A stretch of DNA of 64,000 nucleotides from Undibacterium pigrum (GCF_003201815.1 NZ_QJKB01000001.1:248001-312000); one strand, 5' to 3'. Positions 44,488-55,381 are shown, numbered from the stretch's first letter. Notes: a model not told the origin generated them from the letters alone. Translations and numbers: made by a program.

Positions 44488-45347
44488 CGGCCAAAGACAA
44501 GCGCTTTCCCTTATCATTGTCTTCTGTCGTCAATCAAAAAGACAAAGCAAGCAGTGGAACCAACAGGCATACAGCCATGCCGCAAACAGCCATGCGCAAT
44601 GCTGCGCATCACATGAGTGGTGTCGCTGCGGCGAAGCTGGCAAAATCACAGGAAATGCATTTGCCACAGGGTGCGGTGTCAGGCAGTCTGTCGCCATCCC
44701 TGTTGTCTGGCCCGCTGGTGTCAGACGGCGTAAGGCGGGCAATGGTGGCGCGTGTGGCGCAACAGGGTGTCAAGGATGCTACAGTGCTGGCTGCCTTGCA
44801 GGCTGTGCCTCGCCACCTTTTTCTGGAGTCTGGCATGGCCAGCCAGGCCTATGTAGATGCGTCCCTGCCTATCGGGCATCATCAGACCATTTCGCAGCCA
44901 TATATTGTTGCCCGCATGATAGAAATTATGTGTAATGGTAGCAAGCTTGAGCGCGTACTTGAAATCGGCACAGGTTGCGGTTATCAGGCGGCTGTACTCT
45001 CAGTCATGGTCAAAGAGGTGTATTCCATAGAGCGTATCAAGGCCTTGCATGAGCTGGCAAAAAGCAATTTGCGCCCCATGCGCATCGCCAATATCAGGCT
45101 GCATTACGGTGATGGCATGCTTGGTTTGCCTGCTCAGGCACCGTTTGACGGTATCATACTGGCTGCAGCAGGAATAGAAGTACCGCAAACCTTGCTGAAA
45201 CAATTACGGGTGGGTGGCAGGCTGGTTGCGCCAGTTGGTGGGCGTAATCAGGTTTTGCAACTGATTGAGCGGGTGTCGACCTATGAATGGAATAGTTCGG
45301 TACTGGAGCCTTGCCATTTTGTTCCTTTGCATTCTGGCGTAATTTAA
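44484..45347 (+). CDS. pcm: Protein-L-isoaspartate O-methyltransferase
   Basis: A 287-residue enzyme. The SAM-binding core starts at about residue 85: [40 protein letters not shown], and motif [17 protein letters not shown] near 155, then [20 protein letters not shown]. The first 80 residues or so form a low-complexity extension absent from the 208-residue E. coli protein. It repairs isoaspartyl damage. Standard neighbour of surE upstream of nlpD-rpoS. Confidence 0.95.
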   Translation: MTAKDKRFPLSLSSVVNQKDKASSGTNRHTAMPQTAMRNAAHHMSGVAAAKLAKSQEMHLPQGAVSGSLSPSLLSGPLVSDGVRRAMVARVAQQGVKDATVLAALQAVPRHLFLESGMASQAYVDASLPIGHHQTISQPYIVARMIEIMCNGSKLERVLEIGTGCGYQAAVLSVMVKEVYSIERIKALHELAKSNLRPMRIANIRLHYGDGMLGLPAQAPFDGIILAAAGIEVPQTLLKQLRVGGRLVAPVGGRNQVLQLIERVSTYEWNSSVLEPCHFVPLHSGVI

Positions 45348-45390
45348 GTTTATTCTCGATGACAATGAGCTTAATGGATTAAAAAGAGAA

Positions 45391-46332
45391 ATGAAGAAAA
45401 TGCAGCATATATTAAAAACAGGTTTTGCACTAACTGTACTGGCAGGCCTGACAGCATGTACTACTACAAATTTGCAGAACAAGGCACCTGTCGTAGAGCG
45501 CGGGATTGAGTCTCGTCCTGCTGAAATTCCGGCACCTGAAATCGTTAAACCTGTTGTCAAGGCGCCAGATAATACGCGTGGCACTTATGTCGTCAAGCGT
45601 GGTGACGGCTTGTACAGGATTGCGCTTGACCATGGTCAGAGCTACAGCGACCTTGTGGCCTGGAATGATTTGAAAAACCCGAATGACATCAAGGTCGGTC
45701 AGATTTTGCGTGTCGCACCGCCAGAAGGTAGTTCGGCCACGCCAGGTTCGGGCATCGTATCCAGTCCAGGGGTGGAAGTACGGCCATTGCCAGTTAATCC
45801 GGCAAACAATAAAACGATGCCACGTGGTGACAAGCGTCCTTATTCTGAAGCTAATCTGGCTGAGTTGCAAAAAGGCGATACTGTAGTGGCAGCGGTCGTA
45901 CCAGTGACCAAGGCAGAAGTCATCACGCCAGTTAAAGTAGCGGAGTCGGCACCTGCAGAGTCCGATAATGTGGAGTGGATGTGGCCAGTCGACGGTAAAG
46001 TCCTGGCGACATTTGATGATGTCAAGAATAAAGGCTTCGACATTGGTGGTAAGCTGGGGCAGGATGTACTGGCAGCCGGCTCGGGTAAGGTCATGTATGC
46101 GGGTAGCGGTATCCGTGGTTATGGTAATCTGGTGATTATCAAGCACACCAGCAATTTGTTGTCAGCTTATGCACACAATAAATCCATTCTGGTCAAGGAA
46201 GGGCAGGCGATCAGCAAGGGGCAGAAAATTGCAGAAATGGGTAATTCGGATAGTGATACTGTGAAATTGCATTTTGAAATCCGGGTCCAAGGTAAGCCAG
46301 TTGACCCTGCAAGATATTTGCCGGCACGTTAA
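45391..46332 (+). CDS. nlpD: Lipoprotein NlpD (LysM + LytM amidase activator)
   Basis: A 313-residue lipoprotein. The signal peptide with lipobox LAGLTAC is acylated at Cys23. A LysM domain covers about 67-112 (GTYVVKRGDGLYRIALDHGQ, then NPNDIKVGQILRV), a linker follows, and a C-terminal M23/LytM domain spans about 200-313. The LytM zinc site is degenerate: the position before FDIGG holds Asn-Lys-Gly rather than His, as in known NlpD amidase activators. It therefore probably activates an AmiC-type amidase at the septum. The rpoS promoter often lies inside nlpD in other bacteria. Confidence 0.92.
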   Translation: MKKMQHILKTGFALTVLAGLTACTTTNLQNKAPVVERGIESRPAEIPAPEIVKPVVKAPDNTRGTYVVKRGDGLYRIALDHGQSYSDLVAWNDLKNPNDIKVGQILRVAPPEGSSATPGSGIVSSPGVEVRPLPVNPANNKTMPRGDKRPYSEANLAELQKGDTVVAAVVPVTKAEVITPVKVAESAPAESDNVEWMWPVDGKVLATFDDVKNKGFDIGGKLGQDVLAAGSGKVMYAGSGIRGYGNLVIIKHTSNLLSAYAHNKSILVKEGQAISKGQKIAEMGNSDSDTVKLHFEIRVQGKPVDPARYLPAR

Positions 46333-46491
46333 TTCGCCTGATGAAGTTGTCGTTGTAATGTGGAATCCGGCGTGTATTGTTGTGCTGGTGCTTTAGAGGT
46401 AAAAGTGGTATTGGTGAATTGATATTGACGTTTTCAAAAACAATTTGTTCAGCTTGCAATAAATACTGGACTCGTGAATTAAGCTCAGATC

Positions 46492-47565
46492 ATGCACAAC
46501 AATTTAAGCACCTATAAGCTGGAAAACTCTGCCACCAACGATGAGTCGGACATGCCTGCCGATGCATCAGATGAGGATGTGCGTTCGACTCCTGAGCTTG
46601 GGGATGCGGTTGACTCGGCTGATGATGTCGGTGACCTGGCTCAGGAGGGACAGGATGAGCAAGGTGAAGATCCGGCGGCTCTGATTGTCGCACCTATAGA
46701 TGAGTTGAAAAATGTATTGGCGGCCGAACTATCGACCGATACCACGCAGTATTACCTGAACCAGATAGGTACACGCCCTTTGTTTGCCTCTGCTGAGGAA
46801 TTGCATTACGCCACTTTGGCCAAGCAAGGTAACTTTGAGGCCCGGCAAAAAATGATAGAGCACAACCTGCGTCTGGTTGTCTCTATTGCCAAACACTATA
46901 TCAATCGTGGAGTTGCCTTGCTCGATATGATAGAAGAGGGCAATCTGGGCTTGATGCATGCCATAGACAAATTCGAACCTGAGCGCGGCTTTCGCTTCTC
47001 GACGTATGCCACCTGGTGGATACGTCAAAGCATAGAGCGCGCCATTATGAACCAGGCCAGGACCATACGGCTGCCAGTGCATATGGTGCGCGAGCTGAAT
47101 CAGATCTTGCGGGCCAAGTACCATCTGGAATCGCAAAGGCGTGATGGCCGGGATGCTGCACTTGAGGATATCGCCTTGCTGGTCGACCGGCCGGTGGATG
47201 AGGTTCAGGATATTCTGACTTTATCCGAGCATGCAACCTCACTGGATACGCCACTGGACAATGATCCTCAGTCCAGTCTCATGGATATGTTGCCTGGCGA
47301 TAGTGACGATGCACCAGATATTCGCGCTGAACAGCATGAAATGACGATACTGGTCAGGGATTGGCTATCAAAGTTGCCAGATAAGCAACGTATTGTTATC
47401 GTGCGGCGCTTTGGTCTGGATAATGACGATCCTGCAACACTGGAAACTCTCGCTGATGAAATGGGTATCACCCGTGAGCGTGTGCGTCAGATACAGCAAG
47501 AAGCCTTGATCAAGTTAAAACGCTCTTTTGCCTCGCGTGGCGTAGGGCGTGATTCCGTACTTTAA
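46492..47565 (+). CDS. rpoS: RNA polymerase sigma factor RpoS
   Basis: A 357-residue group 2 sigma factor. An acidic N-terminal extension (about 1-75) is followed by region 1.2 ([20 protein letters not shown]), region 2 ([20 protein letters not shown] and the -10 helix [20 protein letters not shown]), region 3 and region 4 ([20 protein letters not shown]). It directs stationary-phase and stress transcription. The 159-base leader has TTGACG at 46425-46430 but no well-spaced -10. Confidence 0.97.
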   Translation: MHNNLSTYKLENSATNDESDMPADASDEDVRSTPELGDAVDSADDVGDLAQEGQDEQGEDPAALIVAPIDELKNVLAAELSTDTTQYYLNQIGTRPLFASAEELHYATLAKQGNFEARQKMIEHNLRLVVSIAKHYINRGVALLDMIEEGNLGLMHAIDKFEPERGFRFSTYATWWIRQSIERAIMNQARTIRLPVHMVRELNQILRAKYHLESQRRDGRDAALEDIALLVDRPVDEVQDILTLSEHATSLDTPLDNDPQSSLMDMLPGDSDDAPDIRAEQHEMTILVRDWLSKLPDKQRIVIVRRFGLDNDDPATLETLADEMGITRERVRQIQQEALIKLKRSFASRGVGRDSVL

Positions 47566-47595
47566 TTCACATTCGCTGAGCAATTTGCATATTTC

Positions 47596-47626
47596 TTGAG
47601 GTGCGCGTCCGCGCATCTCTTATAAT
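47596..47626 (+). promoter_or_regulatory. Candidate rlmD promoter with a dyad filling a 19-bp spacer
   Basis: TTGAGG at 47596-47601 and a perfect TATAAT at 47621-47626 flank a 19-base spacer. Within it lies the inverted repeat TGCGCG-TC-CGCGCA (47602-47615). A long spacer carrying a dyad is the layout of MerR-regulated promoters, but the same dyad could instead be the stem of a weak rpoS terminator. Confidence 0.4.
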
Positions 47627-47683
47627 TCCGTCTTTTAAATCTCACTTCCTTCCGGCGTGGCATGTATCGCGCCGCCAATTTCC

Positions 47684-49018
47684 ATGAATACAATAGAAAT
47701 CCGCTCTTTAGATATGGACGCGCGTGGCGTCGGCAACTTGCAAAATGAAGATGGCACCACAGGCAAGGTGGTCTTTGTTGATGGTGCGCTGCCGGGTGAA
47801 TTGGTGGAGTTCAGCACTTACAAGAAAAAAGCCAGTTGGGAAGCGGCGACCATGATGAGTATGGTACGCGAGTCCTCCCAGCGCGTTGACCCTAAATGTG
47901 AATTTTTTGGCACTTGCGGCGGTTGTTCCATGCAGCATCTGGATGCCAATGCGCAAGTGGCAATCAAGCAGCGTGTGCTGGAAGATAATCTCTGGCATAT
48001 CAGTAAGATTAAATCCGATATCATGCTGCGCCCCATAATTGGTCCAACCTGGGGTTATCGCTATCGTGCACGTCTGTCAGTGCGTCATGTGATAAAAAAA
48101 GGCACGGTACTGGTCGGTTTTCATGAAAAAAAATCACGCTATGTCGCCAATATGGAAACCTGCGAGATTCTCCCGGCGCATGTCTCTGCCATGCTCATGC
48201 CTTTGCGTGGTCTGGTGGCTTCGCTCTCTATTGTTGAGGCATTGCCGCAAATCGAGCTGGCGATAGGTGAGGGTGTTACCGCCATGGTATTGCGCATCAT
48301 GGCACCTTTAACCAAGGATGATGAAGTAAAGTTAAAGGCATTTGCTGATCAATATCAGGTGCAGTGGTGGTTGCAAACCAAGGGACCGGAAACTGCAGAG
48401 CCTTACTATCCTGCAAGCAGTGAATTGCATTATTTGCTGCCAGAATTTGGTGTGAAAATGCCTTTCAAGCCTACCGACTTTACTCAGGTTAATCATCAAA
48501 TCAACCGTGTTCTGGTGGCGCGCGCCTTGCGCATGCTGGATGTGCAAAAAGATGAGCGCATTGCCGATTTGTTTTGTGGTCTTGGTAATTTCACCTTGCC
48601 TATCGCTACTCTGGCGAAAGAGGTGGTGGGTATCGAGGGTAGTGATGCCTTGACTGAACGTGCTTTGGAAAATGCCAGGCACAATGGGCTGGAAGGTAAA
48701 ACATCGTTCAGTACACGCAACCTGTTTGAGATAACAGCGCAAGATTTCGTGAAGCTGGGCAAGTTTGATCGCTTTTTGATTGATCCCCCACGTGACGGTG
48801 CTATGGCTGTCTGTCAGGCTTTGATTGATTTGGGTGAGATTGCTCCTGAATTAAAGCCCAGGCGCCTCGTCTATGTTTCTTGCAGCCCATCAACCCTTGC
48901 CAGGGACGCTGGCATGCTGGTGAATCAGGCTGGCTATCGTCTGAGTAGCGCGGGCGTCGTCAATATGTTCCCGCATACCTCTCATGTGGAATCCATGGCA
49001 GTTTTTGATCTGATCTAG
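47684..49018 (+). CDS. rlmD: 23S rRNA (uracil-1939-C5)-methyltransferase RlmD
   Basis: A 444-residue methyltransferase: TRAM domain at the N-terminus (IEIRSLDMDARGVGNLQNED), Fe-S cysteines in CEFFGTCGGCSMQHLDANAQ, SAM motif ERIADLFCGLGNFTLPIATL near 298, and catalytic Cys in LVYVSCSPSTLARDAGMLVN. I choose ATG 47684, where the family N-terminus begins; an in-frame GTG at 47657 would add nine unrelated residues. It lies downstream of rpoS with its own likely promoter. Confidence 0.93.
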   Translation: MNTIEIRSLDMDARGVGNLQNEDGTTGKVVFVDGALPGELVEFSTYKKKASWEAATMMSMVRESSQRVDPKCEFFGTCGGCSMQHLDANAQVAIKQRVLEDNLWHISKIKSDIMLRPIIGPTWGYRYRARLSVRHVIKKGTVLVGFHEKKSRYVANMETCEILPAHVSAMLMPLRGLVASLSIVEALPQIELAIGEGVTAMVLRIMAPLTKDDEVKLKAFADQYQVQWWLQTKGPETAEPYYPASSELHYLLPEFGVKMPFKPTDFTQVNHQINRVLVARALRMLDVQKDERIADLFCGLGNFTLPIATLAKEVVGIEGSDALTERALENARHNGLEGKTSFSTRNLFEITAQDFVKLGKFDRFLIDPPRDGAMAVCQALIDLGEIAPELKPRRLVYVSCSPSTLARDAGMLVNQAGYRLSSAGVVNMFPHTSHVESMAVFDLI

Positions 49019-49171
49019 ATTTTGCAAGAACAAATCCCCTGTCATTGTTGGTGATGGGCTGAGGATTTGCCTTAATGCAATGAAATTCTTATTTCAGATA
49101 ATAAAAGCATAATTGATAAAGTCTGCAATCAATTGTATTTCTTGAAAGACATATCTGGGATGATGGTTTCA

Positions 49172-49192
49172 TGGTAAAATCTAAGGTTAGAT
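49172..49192 (+). promoter_or_regulatory. Candidate extended -10 promoter and dyad before ndk
   Basis: TGGTAAAAT (49172-49180) looks like an extended -10. Directly after it is the dyad ATCTAA-GG-TTAGAT (49179-49192), placed over the expected start point. No good -35. The rest of the 222-base gap after rlmD is AT-rich; CAAATCC/GGATTTG (49031-49069) forms a hairpin with no U-run. Confidence 0.35.
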
Positions 49193-49240
49193 GAATTCTT
49201 GAAATTTTTCTTAACCCTTTCTTTTTATTGGAGTTTTTAG

Positions 49241-49666
49241 ATGGCTATCGAACGTACATTGTCTATTATTAAGCCTGATGCAGTTGCAAAAAACGTCATC
49301 GGTCAAATTTACAGCCGCTTTGAAGGCGCTGGCCTGAAAGTAGTTGCTGCTCGTATGGCGCAATTGTCCCGTGCTGAAGCTGAAGGTTTCTACGCTGTTC
49401 ACAGCGCACGTCCTTTCTTCAAGGATCTGGTTGATTTCATGATCTCCGGTCCAGTGATGATCCAGGTTCTGGAAGGCGAAGGCGCAATTTTGAAAAACCG
49501 TGACCTGATGGGCGCGACAGATCCTAAGAAAGCAGACGCAGGCACAATCCGCGCTGATTTCGCTGATTCTATCGATGCAAACGCTGTTCACGGTTCTGAT
49601 GCTCCAGAAACAGCTGCTGTGGAAATCGCTTACTACTTCCCAGCGTTGAACGTTTATTCCCGTTAA
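49241..49666 (+). CDS. ndk: Nucleoside diphosphate kinase
   Basis: A 141-residue enzyme of standard length: [20 protein letters not shown] at the start, the catalytic histidine in [20 protein letters not shown], and [20 protein letters not shown]. It balances NTP/dNTP pools. RBS TTGGAG precedes the ATG. It is the first gene of the conserved ndk-rlmN-pilW block. Codon use seems biased to frequent codons, as expected for a highly expressed gene. Confidence 0.97.
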   Translation: MAIERTLSIIKPDAVAKNVIGQIYSRFEGAGLKVVAARMAQLSRAEAEGFYAVHSARPFFKDLVDFMISGPVMIQVLEGEGAILKNRDLMGATDPKKADAGTIRADFADSIDANAVHGSDAPETAAVEIAYYFPALNVYSR

Positions 49667-49709
49667 TTCAGACTTTGTCTGCATGTAACAGAATAAAGAA
49701 TTAAGATAT

Positions 49710-49742
49710 ACGCCTCATACGGTCTGGTGCTGTATGAGGTGT
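49710..49742 (+). promoter_or_regulatory. 11-bp hairpin in the rlmN leader
   Basis: ACGCCTCATAC (49710-49720) pairs with GTATGAGGTGT (49732-49742) across an 11-base loop, with one G-U pair. No T-run follows, so it is not a classical terminator. It ends 13 bases before the preferred rlmN ATG, directly upstream of the purine-rich RBS, and covers an in-frame GTG. Confidence 0.5.
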
Positions 49743-49755
49743 GAAAGAGAAGATC

Positions 49756-50913
49756 ATGACGGTACTCACAAATTTATTGGATCTGGATCCAGCGCAGCTC
49801 GTCGCATATTGCGGTGACTTGGGTGAGAAGCCGTTTCGTGCCAAGCAATTGCAACGCTGGATACACCAGTTTGGTGCCAGTTCGTTTGATGAAATGACAG
49901 ATCTCGCGAAATCCCTGCGCGAGAAGCTCGCTACGCGAGCGATGATTGCCGCTCCCGCCGTAATCAGTGACCATACTTCCACAGATGGCACCAGAAAATG
50001 GCTGGTCGATGTCGGCCAGGGTAATGCTGTAGAAACCGTATTTATCCCTGAAGAAAATCGCGGCACCCTGTGTATTTCTACCCAGGCAGGCTGTGCTGTG
50101 AATTGCCGTTTTTGTTCTACTGGCAAGCAGGGGTTTAACCGCAACCTGAGCGTAGGCGAAATCATAGGCCAGCTCTGGATGGCAGAATTTGAATTGCGCA
50201 AGACCAAAGGTATTGCTCCCGGCCCCAAGGGCGAGCGTCAGATCACCAATGTGGTCATGATGGGTATGGGCGAGCCTTTGTTGAATTTTGAACCAACTGT
50301 GACTGCTTTGCGTCTCATGCTCGATGATAATGCTTATGGTTTGTCGCGTCGTCGTGTGACGCTGTCTACCAGCGGTGTTGTGCCTATGATAGACAAGTTG
50401 TCGCAAGAATGTCCGGTTGCACTGGCTGTGTCACTGCATGCGTCGAACGATGCTTTGCGCGACAGCCTGATACCGCTGAACAAAAAGCATCCTTTAAAAG
50501 AATTGATGGCAGCCTGCAAGCGCTACCTGGAGTTTGCGCCGCGCGACTTTGTGACATTTGAATATTGCATGCTCGATGGTGTCAATGACACTGATGCGCA
50601 TGCGAGGGAGTTGATAGAGCTGGTGCGTGATGTGCCGTGCAAGTTTAATTTGATTCCTTTTAATCCTTTTCCGGAGTCTGGACTGAAGCGATCGGCCAAT
50701 CCGCGCATTAAGGCCTTTGCACAGATTTTGCTGGATGCGGGCTTGGTAACAACGACGCGTAAAACCCGTGGCGATGATATTGATGCCGCTTGTGGACAGT
50801 TGGCTGGTGAAGTGCAAGACAGGACGCGTGTGCAAGAGCGCATGCAAAAGATGGCGGAATATCAAAAGAAGTTTGGCGAAAATTTTGGCAAGATCGTGGA
50901 GATCACTCAGTGA
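49756..50913 (+). CDS. rlmN: Dual-specificity 23S rRNA/tRNA (adenine-C2)-methyltransferase RlmN
   Basis: A 385-residue radical SAM enzyme. The CxxxCxxC cluster is in [20 protein letters not shown] near residue 107, glycine-rich [14 protein letters not shown] near 170, and the resolving cysteine is in [20 protein letters not shown] near 345. It methylates A2503 of 23S rRNA and A37 of some tRNAs. ATG 49756 follows AAGAGAAG; GTG 49741 is less likely because it sits in the hairpin arm. The stop overlaps the pilW GTG. Confidence 0.95.
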   Translation: MTVLTNLLDLDPAQLVAYCGDLGEKPFRAKQLQRWIHQFGASSFDEMTDLAKSLREKLATRAMIAAPAVISDHTSTDGTRKWLVDVGQGNAVETVFIPEENRGTLCISTQAGCAVNCRFCSTGKQGFNRNLSVGEIIGQLWMAEFELRKTKGIAPGPKGERQITNVVMMGMGEPLLNFEPTVTALRLMLDDNAYGLSRRRVTLSTSGVVPMIDKLSQECPVALAVSLHASNDALRDSLIPLNKKHPLKELMAACKRYLEFAPRDFVTFEYCMLDGVNDTDAHARELIELVRDVPCKFNLIPFNPFPESGLKRSANPRIKAFAQILLDAGLVTTTRKTRGDDIDAACGQLAGEVQDRTRVQERMQKMAEYQKKFGENFGKIVEITQ

Positions 50914-51716
50914 AAATTTCTCAAATGCGTCAATACTGTTTGCAGGGTGTGGTGCTAGCATTGGCCCTGGGCCTTACTGCTTGTGCAAACAAGCGCCTGG
51001 AAGGCGAGAGGCAAGAGGAAAATATTTCGGTAGAAAAGCAGGAAGCTCAAAAGCGTGCGGGTATACGCATGCAACTGGCGATAGGTTATTACCAGCAAGG
51101 TCAGCCCAAAGTCGCGCTGGAAGAAATTCGCCAGGCTTTGCTGATTTCCTCAAATCTGGTTGATGCATATAGTCTGCGCGCACTGATTTTCATGGATATG
51201 GGAGAGAAGCAACTGGCAGAAGATAATTTCCTGCATGCCTTGAAACTTTCGCCAGGCAATAATGATATTGGAAATAATTACGGCTGGTTCCTGTGTTTGA
51301 ATGGACGTGAAAGCCAGGGTCTGGCTTATCTTGAGAAGGCGATCAAGGATCCGAATTATGCTGCGCCAGGTAAGGCCTTGAATAATGCAGGTCTGTGTAG
51401 TTTGCGCATGAAGGATGCAGTTGGTGCTGAGCGGTATTTTATGCAGGGTCTGCGGGAAGAGCCTGCCAATCCTGCTATTAATGCCAATCTCGCAAAGATA
51501 CTCTATGATCGTGGTGAATATAAGCAAGCGCGGTTTTATATAGGTCGCGTGCTGAAGTTTGATGTGTTGGCTGCTGACGTTCTGTGGCTTGCTATAAAAA
51601 TTGACAAAAAATTGGGTGACGATGCCTCTGTGAGTAACCTGGGTACTCAATTGCGCCGCCGTCATCCTAATTCCAAAGAATTGTCTCAGTATCAACGTGG
51701 AGTTTTTGATGAGTGA
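50910..51716 (+). CDS. pilW: Type IV pilus biogenesis/stability lipoprotein PilW (PilF)
   Basis: A 268-residue lipoprotein with GTG start 50910. The signal peptide ends with lipobox LGLTAC near residue 24, followed by TPR repeats ([60 protein letters not shown]). PilW/PilF is the pilotin that places the PilQ secretin in the outer membrane. It lies between rlmN and rodZ, as in related genomes, and overlaps rodZ by eight bases. Confidence 0.88.
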   Translation: MKISQMRQYCLQGVVLALALGLTACANKRLEGERQEENISVEKQEAQKRAGIRMQLAIGYYQQGQPKVALEEIRQALLISSNLVDAYSLRALIFMDMGEKQLAEDNFLHALKLSPGNNDIGNNYGWFLCLNGRESQGLAYLEKAIKDPNYAAPGKALNNAGLCSLRMKDAVGAERYFMQGLREEPANPAINANLAKILYDRGEYKQARFYIGRVLKFDVLAADVLWLAIKIDKKLGDDASVSNLGTQLRRRHPNSKELSQYQRGVFDE

Positions 51717-52728
51717 AGCGGGAGCGAATTTGCCTGTTGACCCTTTGTCTCAGGAAATGTCCGAGCACAAGACGGTATTATCTGTAGTGCAGACTGCAGG
51801 TTCACAATTATCTGCTGCCCGTATTCAGTTGGGCTTAAGCTTGCAGCAAGTTGCTGATCAGCTCAAGTTATCTCAACGTCAGATAGTCTCACTGGAGAAT
51901 AATCAGTTTGATGATTTGCCCAAGATGGTAATCGTGCGTGGTTTTGTGCGTTCTTACGCAAAACTTCTCAAGCTTGACCCTGCGCCAATTATCGCTTGCT
52001 TGCCTGTAGAAGCGGGCGTGACAGGCTTGGTGACGGATTTGCGTCCAACGCTGGCTACACCGTTTATGGAATCACGTACGCCATTTCTTGGCCGGCAAGA
52101 TAGTAATAATCGAAAATACCTGATTGGCGCTGGCTTGCTGGCGGCATGCGCCCTGATTTTCCTTGGCGTGCAAAAGCTTGAAAAAAGCGATTATTTTAAG
52201 AGCCTGATTTCTTCTGAGTCTACTAAAAAGCCTGTGGAAGTGGTGCCGGAAAAAGTGGCTGAGAGTATTGAGCCTGCGCCAGTTGTAACGCAAGTGATAC
52301 CAAAACCTGCTACTCCTGCTGTGCCTACTGTGCTTGCAACAGTTAATGAGAATAAACCTGAATCTCAGGATCAGGTTGCCAGTCAGGCACAAGTTGTGCC
52401 GGATGAGCGACCAGCATCGAATGCCGCTGTTACTCCTCCTCAGACTGTAGTGCCTCTGGTCCCTGCAGTAACGTCGGCTGTGGATTCTGGTAATAATCAG
52501 CTTAAATTAAAGTTCAGGCAAGATTCGTGGATACAGGTCAAGCGTGAAAATGGCACAATCGTGACATCTCATCTGGCCAAAGCGGGTACTGAAGAGGTGT
52601 TTGACATGAAAGAAGCCTTGCAACTCAGGATAGGCAACGCTGCTGGTGTAGATGGCTGGTTGCGTGGCAAATCTATGGGAATTGCACCGGGCAAGGATAG
52701 TAATGTCATTAATATGAGTGTGAAGTAA
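51709..52728 (+). CDS. rodZ: RodZ-like cytoskeletal HTH membrane protein (DUF4115)
   Basis: A 339-residue protein. An N-terminal Xre-type HTH (about 30-100: [40 protein letters not shown]) is followed by one membrane helix ([20 protein letters not shown], about 138-157), a long Pro/Val-rich periplasmic linker, and a C-terminal DUF4115 beta domain ([20 protein letters not shown]). RodZ links MreB to the rod-shape machinery. Start ATG 51709 has GGAG six bases upstream, within the end of pilW. Confidence 0.85.
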   Translation: MSEAGANLPVDPLSQEMSEHKTVLSVVQTAGSQLSAARIQLGLSLQQVADQLKLSQRQIVSLENNQFDDLPKMVIVRGFVRSYAKLLKLDPAPIIACLPVEAGVTGLVTDLRPTLATPFMESRTPFLGRQDSNNRKYLIGAGLLAACALIFLGVQKLEKSDYFKSLISSESTKKPVEVVPEKVAESIEPAPVVTQVIPKPATPAVPTVLATVNENKPESQDQVASQAQVVPDERPASNAAVTPPQTVVPLVPAVTSAVDSGNNQLKLKFRQDSWIQVKRENGTIVTSHLAKAGTEEVFDMKEALQLRIGNAAGVDGWLRGKSMGIAPGKDSNVINMSVK

Positions 52729-52730
52729 AG

Positions 52731-54008
52731 ATGACGGATTTTTTATCAGAAATCGGTTCCGGTCCCAAGCTTAGACGCGCATCCCGTTCTGCCAAGGTGG
52801 TATATGGCACCCGTGAAGTTCTTGTGGGTGGCGGTGCCCCTGTAGTCGTGCAGTCCATGACGAATACTGACACGGCAGATGCAATCGGTACGGCGATTCA
52901 AATCAAGGAATTGGCGAGAGCCGGTTCTGAGCTGGTGCGTATCACAGTCAATAATGCAGAAGCTGCCGCCGCAGTGCCAGCCATACGCGAGCAGCTGGAC
53001 AGGATGGGCATAGATGTGCCACTGGTAGGTGATTTTCACTACAACGGCCATACGCTGCTGAATGATTTTCCCGATTGCGCCAAAGCTTTATCCAAATACA
53101 GGATTAATCCTGGCAATGTGGGGAAAGGCGCCAAACGCGATACCCAGTTTGCCCAGATGATAGAAATGGCTTGCCGCTACGATAAGCCAGTACGCATAGG
53201 CGTTAACTGGGGTAGCCTGGATCAGGCTTTGCTGGCCCGCATCATGGATGATAATGCCAAGCGTCCTGAGCCATGGAGTGTGCAGGCTGTCATGTATCAG
53301 GCACTGATCACCTCTGCCATTGAAAGTGCGCAAAAAGCTGAAGAGCTGGGCCTGGCTGGTGACAAGATTATCTTGTCCTGCAAAGTATCTGGTGTACAGG
53401 ATTTGATCGCGGTTTATCGTGAGTTAGCTGCGCGCTGCGATTATCCCTTGCATCTTGGCCTGACAGAGGCGGGTATGGGTAGCAAAGGCATCGTTGCATC
53501 TACCGCTGCGTTGTCAGTGTTGATGCAGGAAGGTATAGGCGACACCATACGCATATCCCTGACGCCGGAGCCAGGTGGTGACCGCTGCAAGGAAGTCATT
53601 GTCGGCCAGGAAATTTTGCAAACCATGGGCTTGCGAAAATTTACTCCCATGGTCATCGCTTGCCCTGGTTGTGGCAGAACTACCTCAACGGTGTTTCAGG
53701 AACTGGCTGACGATATCCAGAGTTTCCTACGGAATCAGATGCCGGTCTGGAAAAGCCAGTATCCAGGTGTAGAGAATATGAATGTCGCCGTCATGGGTTG
53801 CATCGTTAATGGCCCGGGTGAATCCAAGCATGCCAATATTGGTATCAGTTTGCCAGGTACGGGCGAATCACCCGCTGCCCCTGTCTTTATCGATGGTGCC
53901 AAGGCGCTCACCTTGCGTGGCGACCGTATCGCAGAAGAGTTCCAGGAAATTGTGCTGGACTATGTCAAGAGTCACTATGCCCCGGTGCATGGCGTAACAA
54001 ATAATTAA
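52731..54008 (+). CDS. ispG: 4-hydroxy-3-methylbut-2-enyl diphosphate synthase IspG
   Basis: A 425-residue [4Fe-4S] enzyme of the MEP isoprenoid pathway. It has [32 protein letters not shown] and [12 protein letters not shown] in the TIM barrel, and cluster cysteines in [20 protein letters not shown] and [20 protein letters not shown]. It starts two bases after rodZ, in the usual order rodZ-ispG-hisS. Confidence 0.96.
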   Translation: MTDFLSEIGSGPKLRRASRSAKVVYGTREVLVGGGAPVVVQSMTNTDTADAIGTAIQIKELARAGSELVRITVNNAEAAAAVPAIREQLDRMGIDVPLVGDFHYNGHTLLNDFPDCAKALSKYRINPGNVGKGAKRDTQFAQMIEMACRYDKPVRIGVNWGSLDQALLARIMDDNAKRPEPWSVQAVMYQALITSAIESAQKAEELGLAGDKIILSCKVSGVQDLIAVYRELAARCDYPLHLGLTEAGMGSKGIVASTAALSVLMQEGIGDTIRISLTPEPGGDRCKEVIVGQEILQTMGLRKFTPMVIACPGCGRTTSTVFQELADDIQSFLRNQMPVWKSQYPGVENMNVAVMGCIVNGPGESKHANIGISLPGTGESPAAPVFIDGAKALTLRGDRIAEEFQEIVLDYVKSHYAPVHGVTNN

Positions 54009-54022
54009 ATCAGGTAGCAAGC

Positions 54023-55381
54023 ATGTCGGAAATAAAAAAAGCAGAAAAAATCGCTGGTGTGAAAGGGATGAATGACCTTTTGCCGGATGACTCTCCATTG
54101 TGGGAGTTATTTGAAAATACCGTGCAATCCGTATTGAAGAGTTATGGCTTCCAGCAAGTCCGTACCCCTATCGTTGAGCCCACCAATTTGTTCGCACGTG
54201 GTTTGGGTGAGGTTACTGACGTCGTTGAAAAGGAAATGTATTCCTTTGAAGATTCCATGAACGGTGACAAGCTGACTTTGCGCCCGGAAGGCACTGCTGG
54301 TGTGGTGCGTTCTGCGATTGAACATAATCTCATTTATGATGGTCCAAGGCGCTTGTGGTACACCGGCCCTATGTTCCGTCATGAGAAACCGCAACGTGGC
54401 CGTTATCGCCAGTTCCATCAGGTGGGGGCGGAAGCGCTGGGCTTCACTGGTCCGGATATTGACGCCGAACTGATCATGATGTGCCAGCGTTTCTGGGATG
54501 ATCTGGGCCTGGACAATGTGCGCCTGGAATTGAATTCCATCGGTGATGCAGAAGAGAGAAACCAGCACAAGGCTGCGCTCATTGCTTATTTTGAGCAGCA
54601 TCAGGATATTCTTGATGCAGAAGCGAAACGACGCCTGCTGACAAATCCTTTGCGTATTCTGGACACAAAAAATCCGGCCATGCAAGAAATGGTCAATGCA
54701 GCGCCTAAATTGCTGGACTATCTGGGTGCTGAGTCTCTGGCGCACTTTGAAGGTGTGCAAAAGATTTTGCGTCACAATAGTATCCCGTTCACTATTAATA
54801 CCCGTCTGGTGCGCGGTCTCGATTATTACAATCGTACCGTGTTTGAATGGGTTACTGATGATCTGGGTTCTCAGGGGACGGTATGTGCTGGTGGTCGCTA
54901 TGATGCTCTGTTTGGTATTTTTGGCGGCAAGCCAACGCCAGCCTGTGGTTTTGCCATGGGTATAGAGCGCTTGCTGGAATTGATGAAAGCCAAGGGTGAC
55001 GTGCATCAGCCTGCAATGTGCGATGTATATCTTGTGCATCAGGGGGCTGAAGCGCAAATGCAGGCCATGGTATTAAGTGAGCGTTTGCGAGATGCGGGTC
55101 TGGATGTTGTGTTACATTGCGCAACTGCCAATGGTGTGGGTAGCTTCAAGTCGCAGATGAAGAAGGCTGACGGCAGTGGGGCTGCTTATGCAGTCATCAT
55201 CGGTGAAGATGAGGCAAATAATAATACGGTGAGCGTCAAAGAGTTGCGTGCAGGCGACGCTGAAAATAATCAGGTTAATGTGCCCTTTGATACAGCGGTG
55301 GATTACCTGGTTGATCAAATCGCCGGTAGTGCAGACGGGGATTGTTGTGATGACCCAAATCATCACCATGTGCATCATTGA
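54023..55381 (+). CDS. hisS: Histidyl-tRNA synthetase with His/Cys-rich tail
   Basis: A 452-residue class II synthetase: motif 1 near the N-terminus ([20 protein letters not shown]), motif 2 [20 protein letters not shown] near 112, histidine-specific [14 protein letters not shown] near 262, and motif 3 [17 protein letters not shown] near 313. Residues 436-452 form an extra tail, [17 protein letters not shown], beyond the length of E. coli HisS (424). The tail resembles a metal-binding sequence; its role is unknown. Confidence 0.96.
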   Translation: MSEIKKAEKIAGVKGMNDLLPDDSPLWELFENTVQSVLKSYGFQQVRTPIVEPTNLFARGLGEVTDVVEKEMYSFEDSMNGDKLTLRPEGTAGVVRSAIEHNLIYDGPRRLWYTGPMFRHEKPQRGRYRQFHQVGAEALGFTGPDIDAELIMMCQRFWDDLGLDNVRLELNSIGDAEERNQHKAALIAYFEQHQDILDAEAKRRLLTNPLRILDTKNPAMQEMVNAAPKLLDYLGAESLAHFEGVQKILRHNSIPFTINTRLVRGLDYYNRTVFEWVTDDLGSQGTVCAGGRYDALFGIFGGKPTPACGFAMGIERLLELMKAKGDVHQPAMCDVYLVHQGAEAQMQAMVLSERLRDAGLDVVLHCATANGVGSFKSQMKKADGSGAAYAVIIGEDEANNNTVSVKELRAGDAENNQVNVPFDTAVDYLVDQIAGSADGDCCDDPNHHHVHH

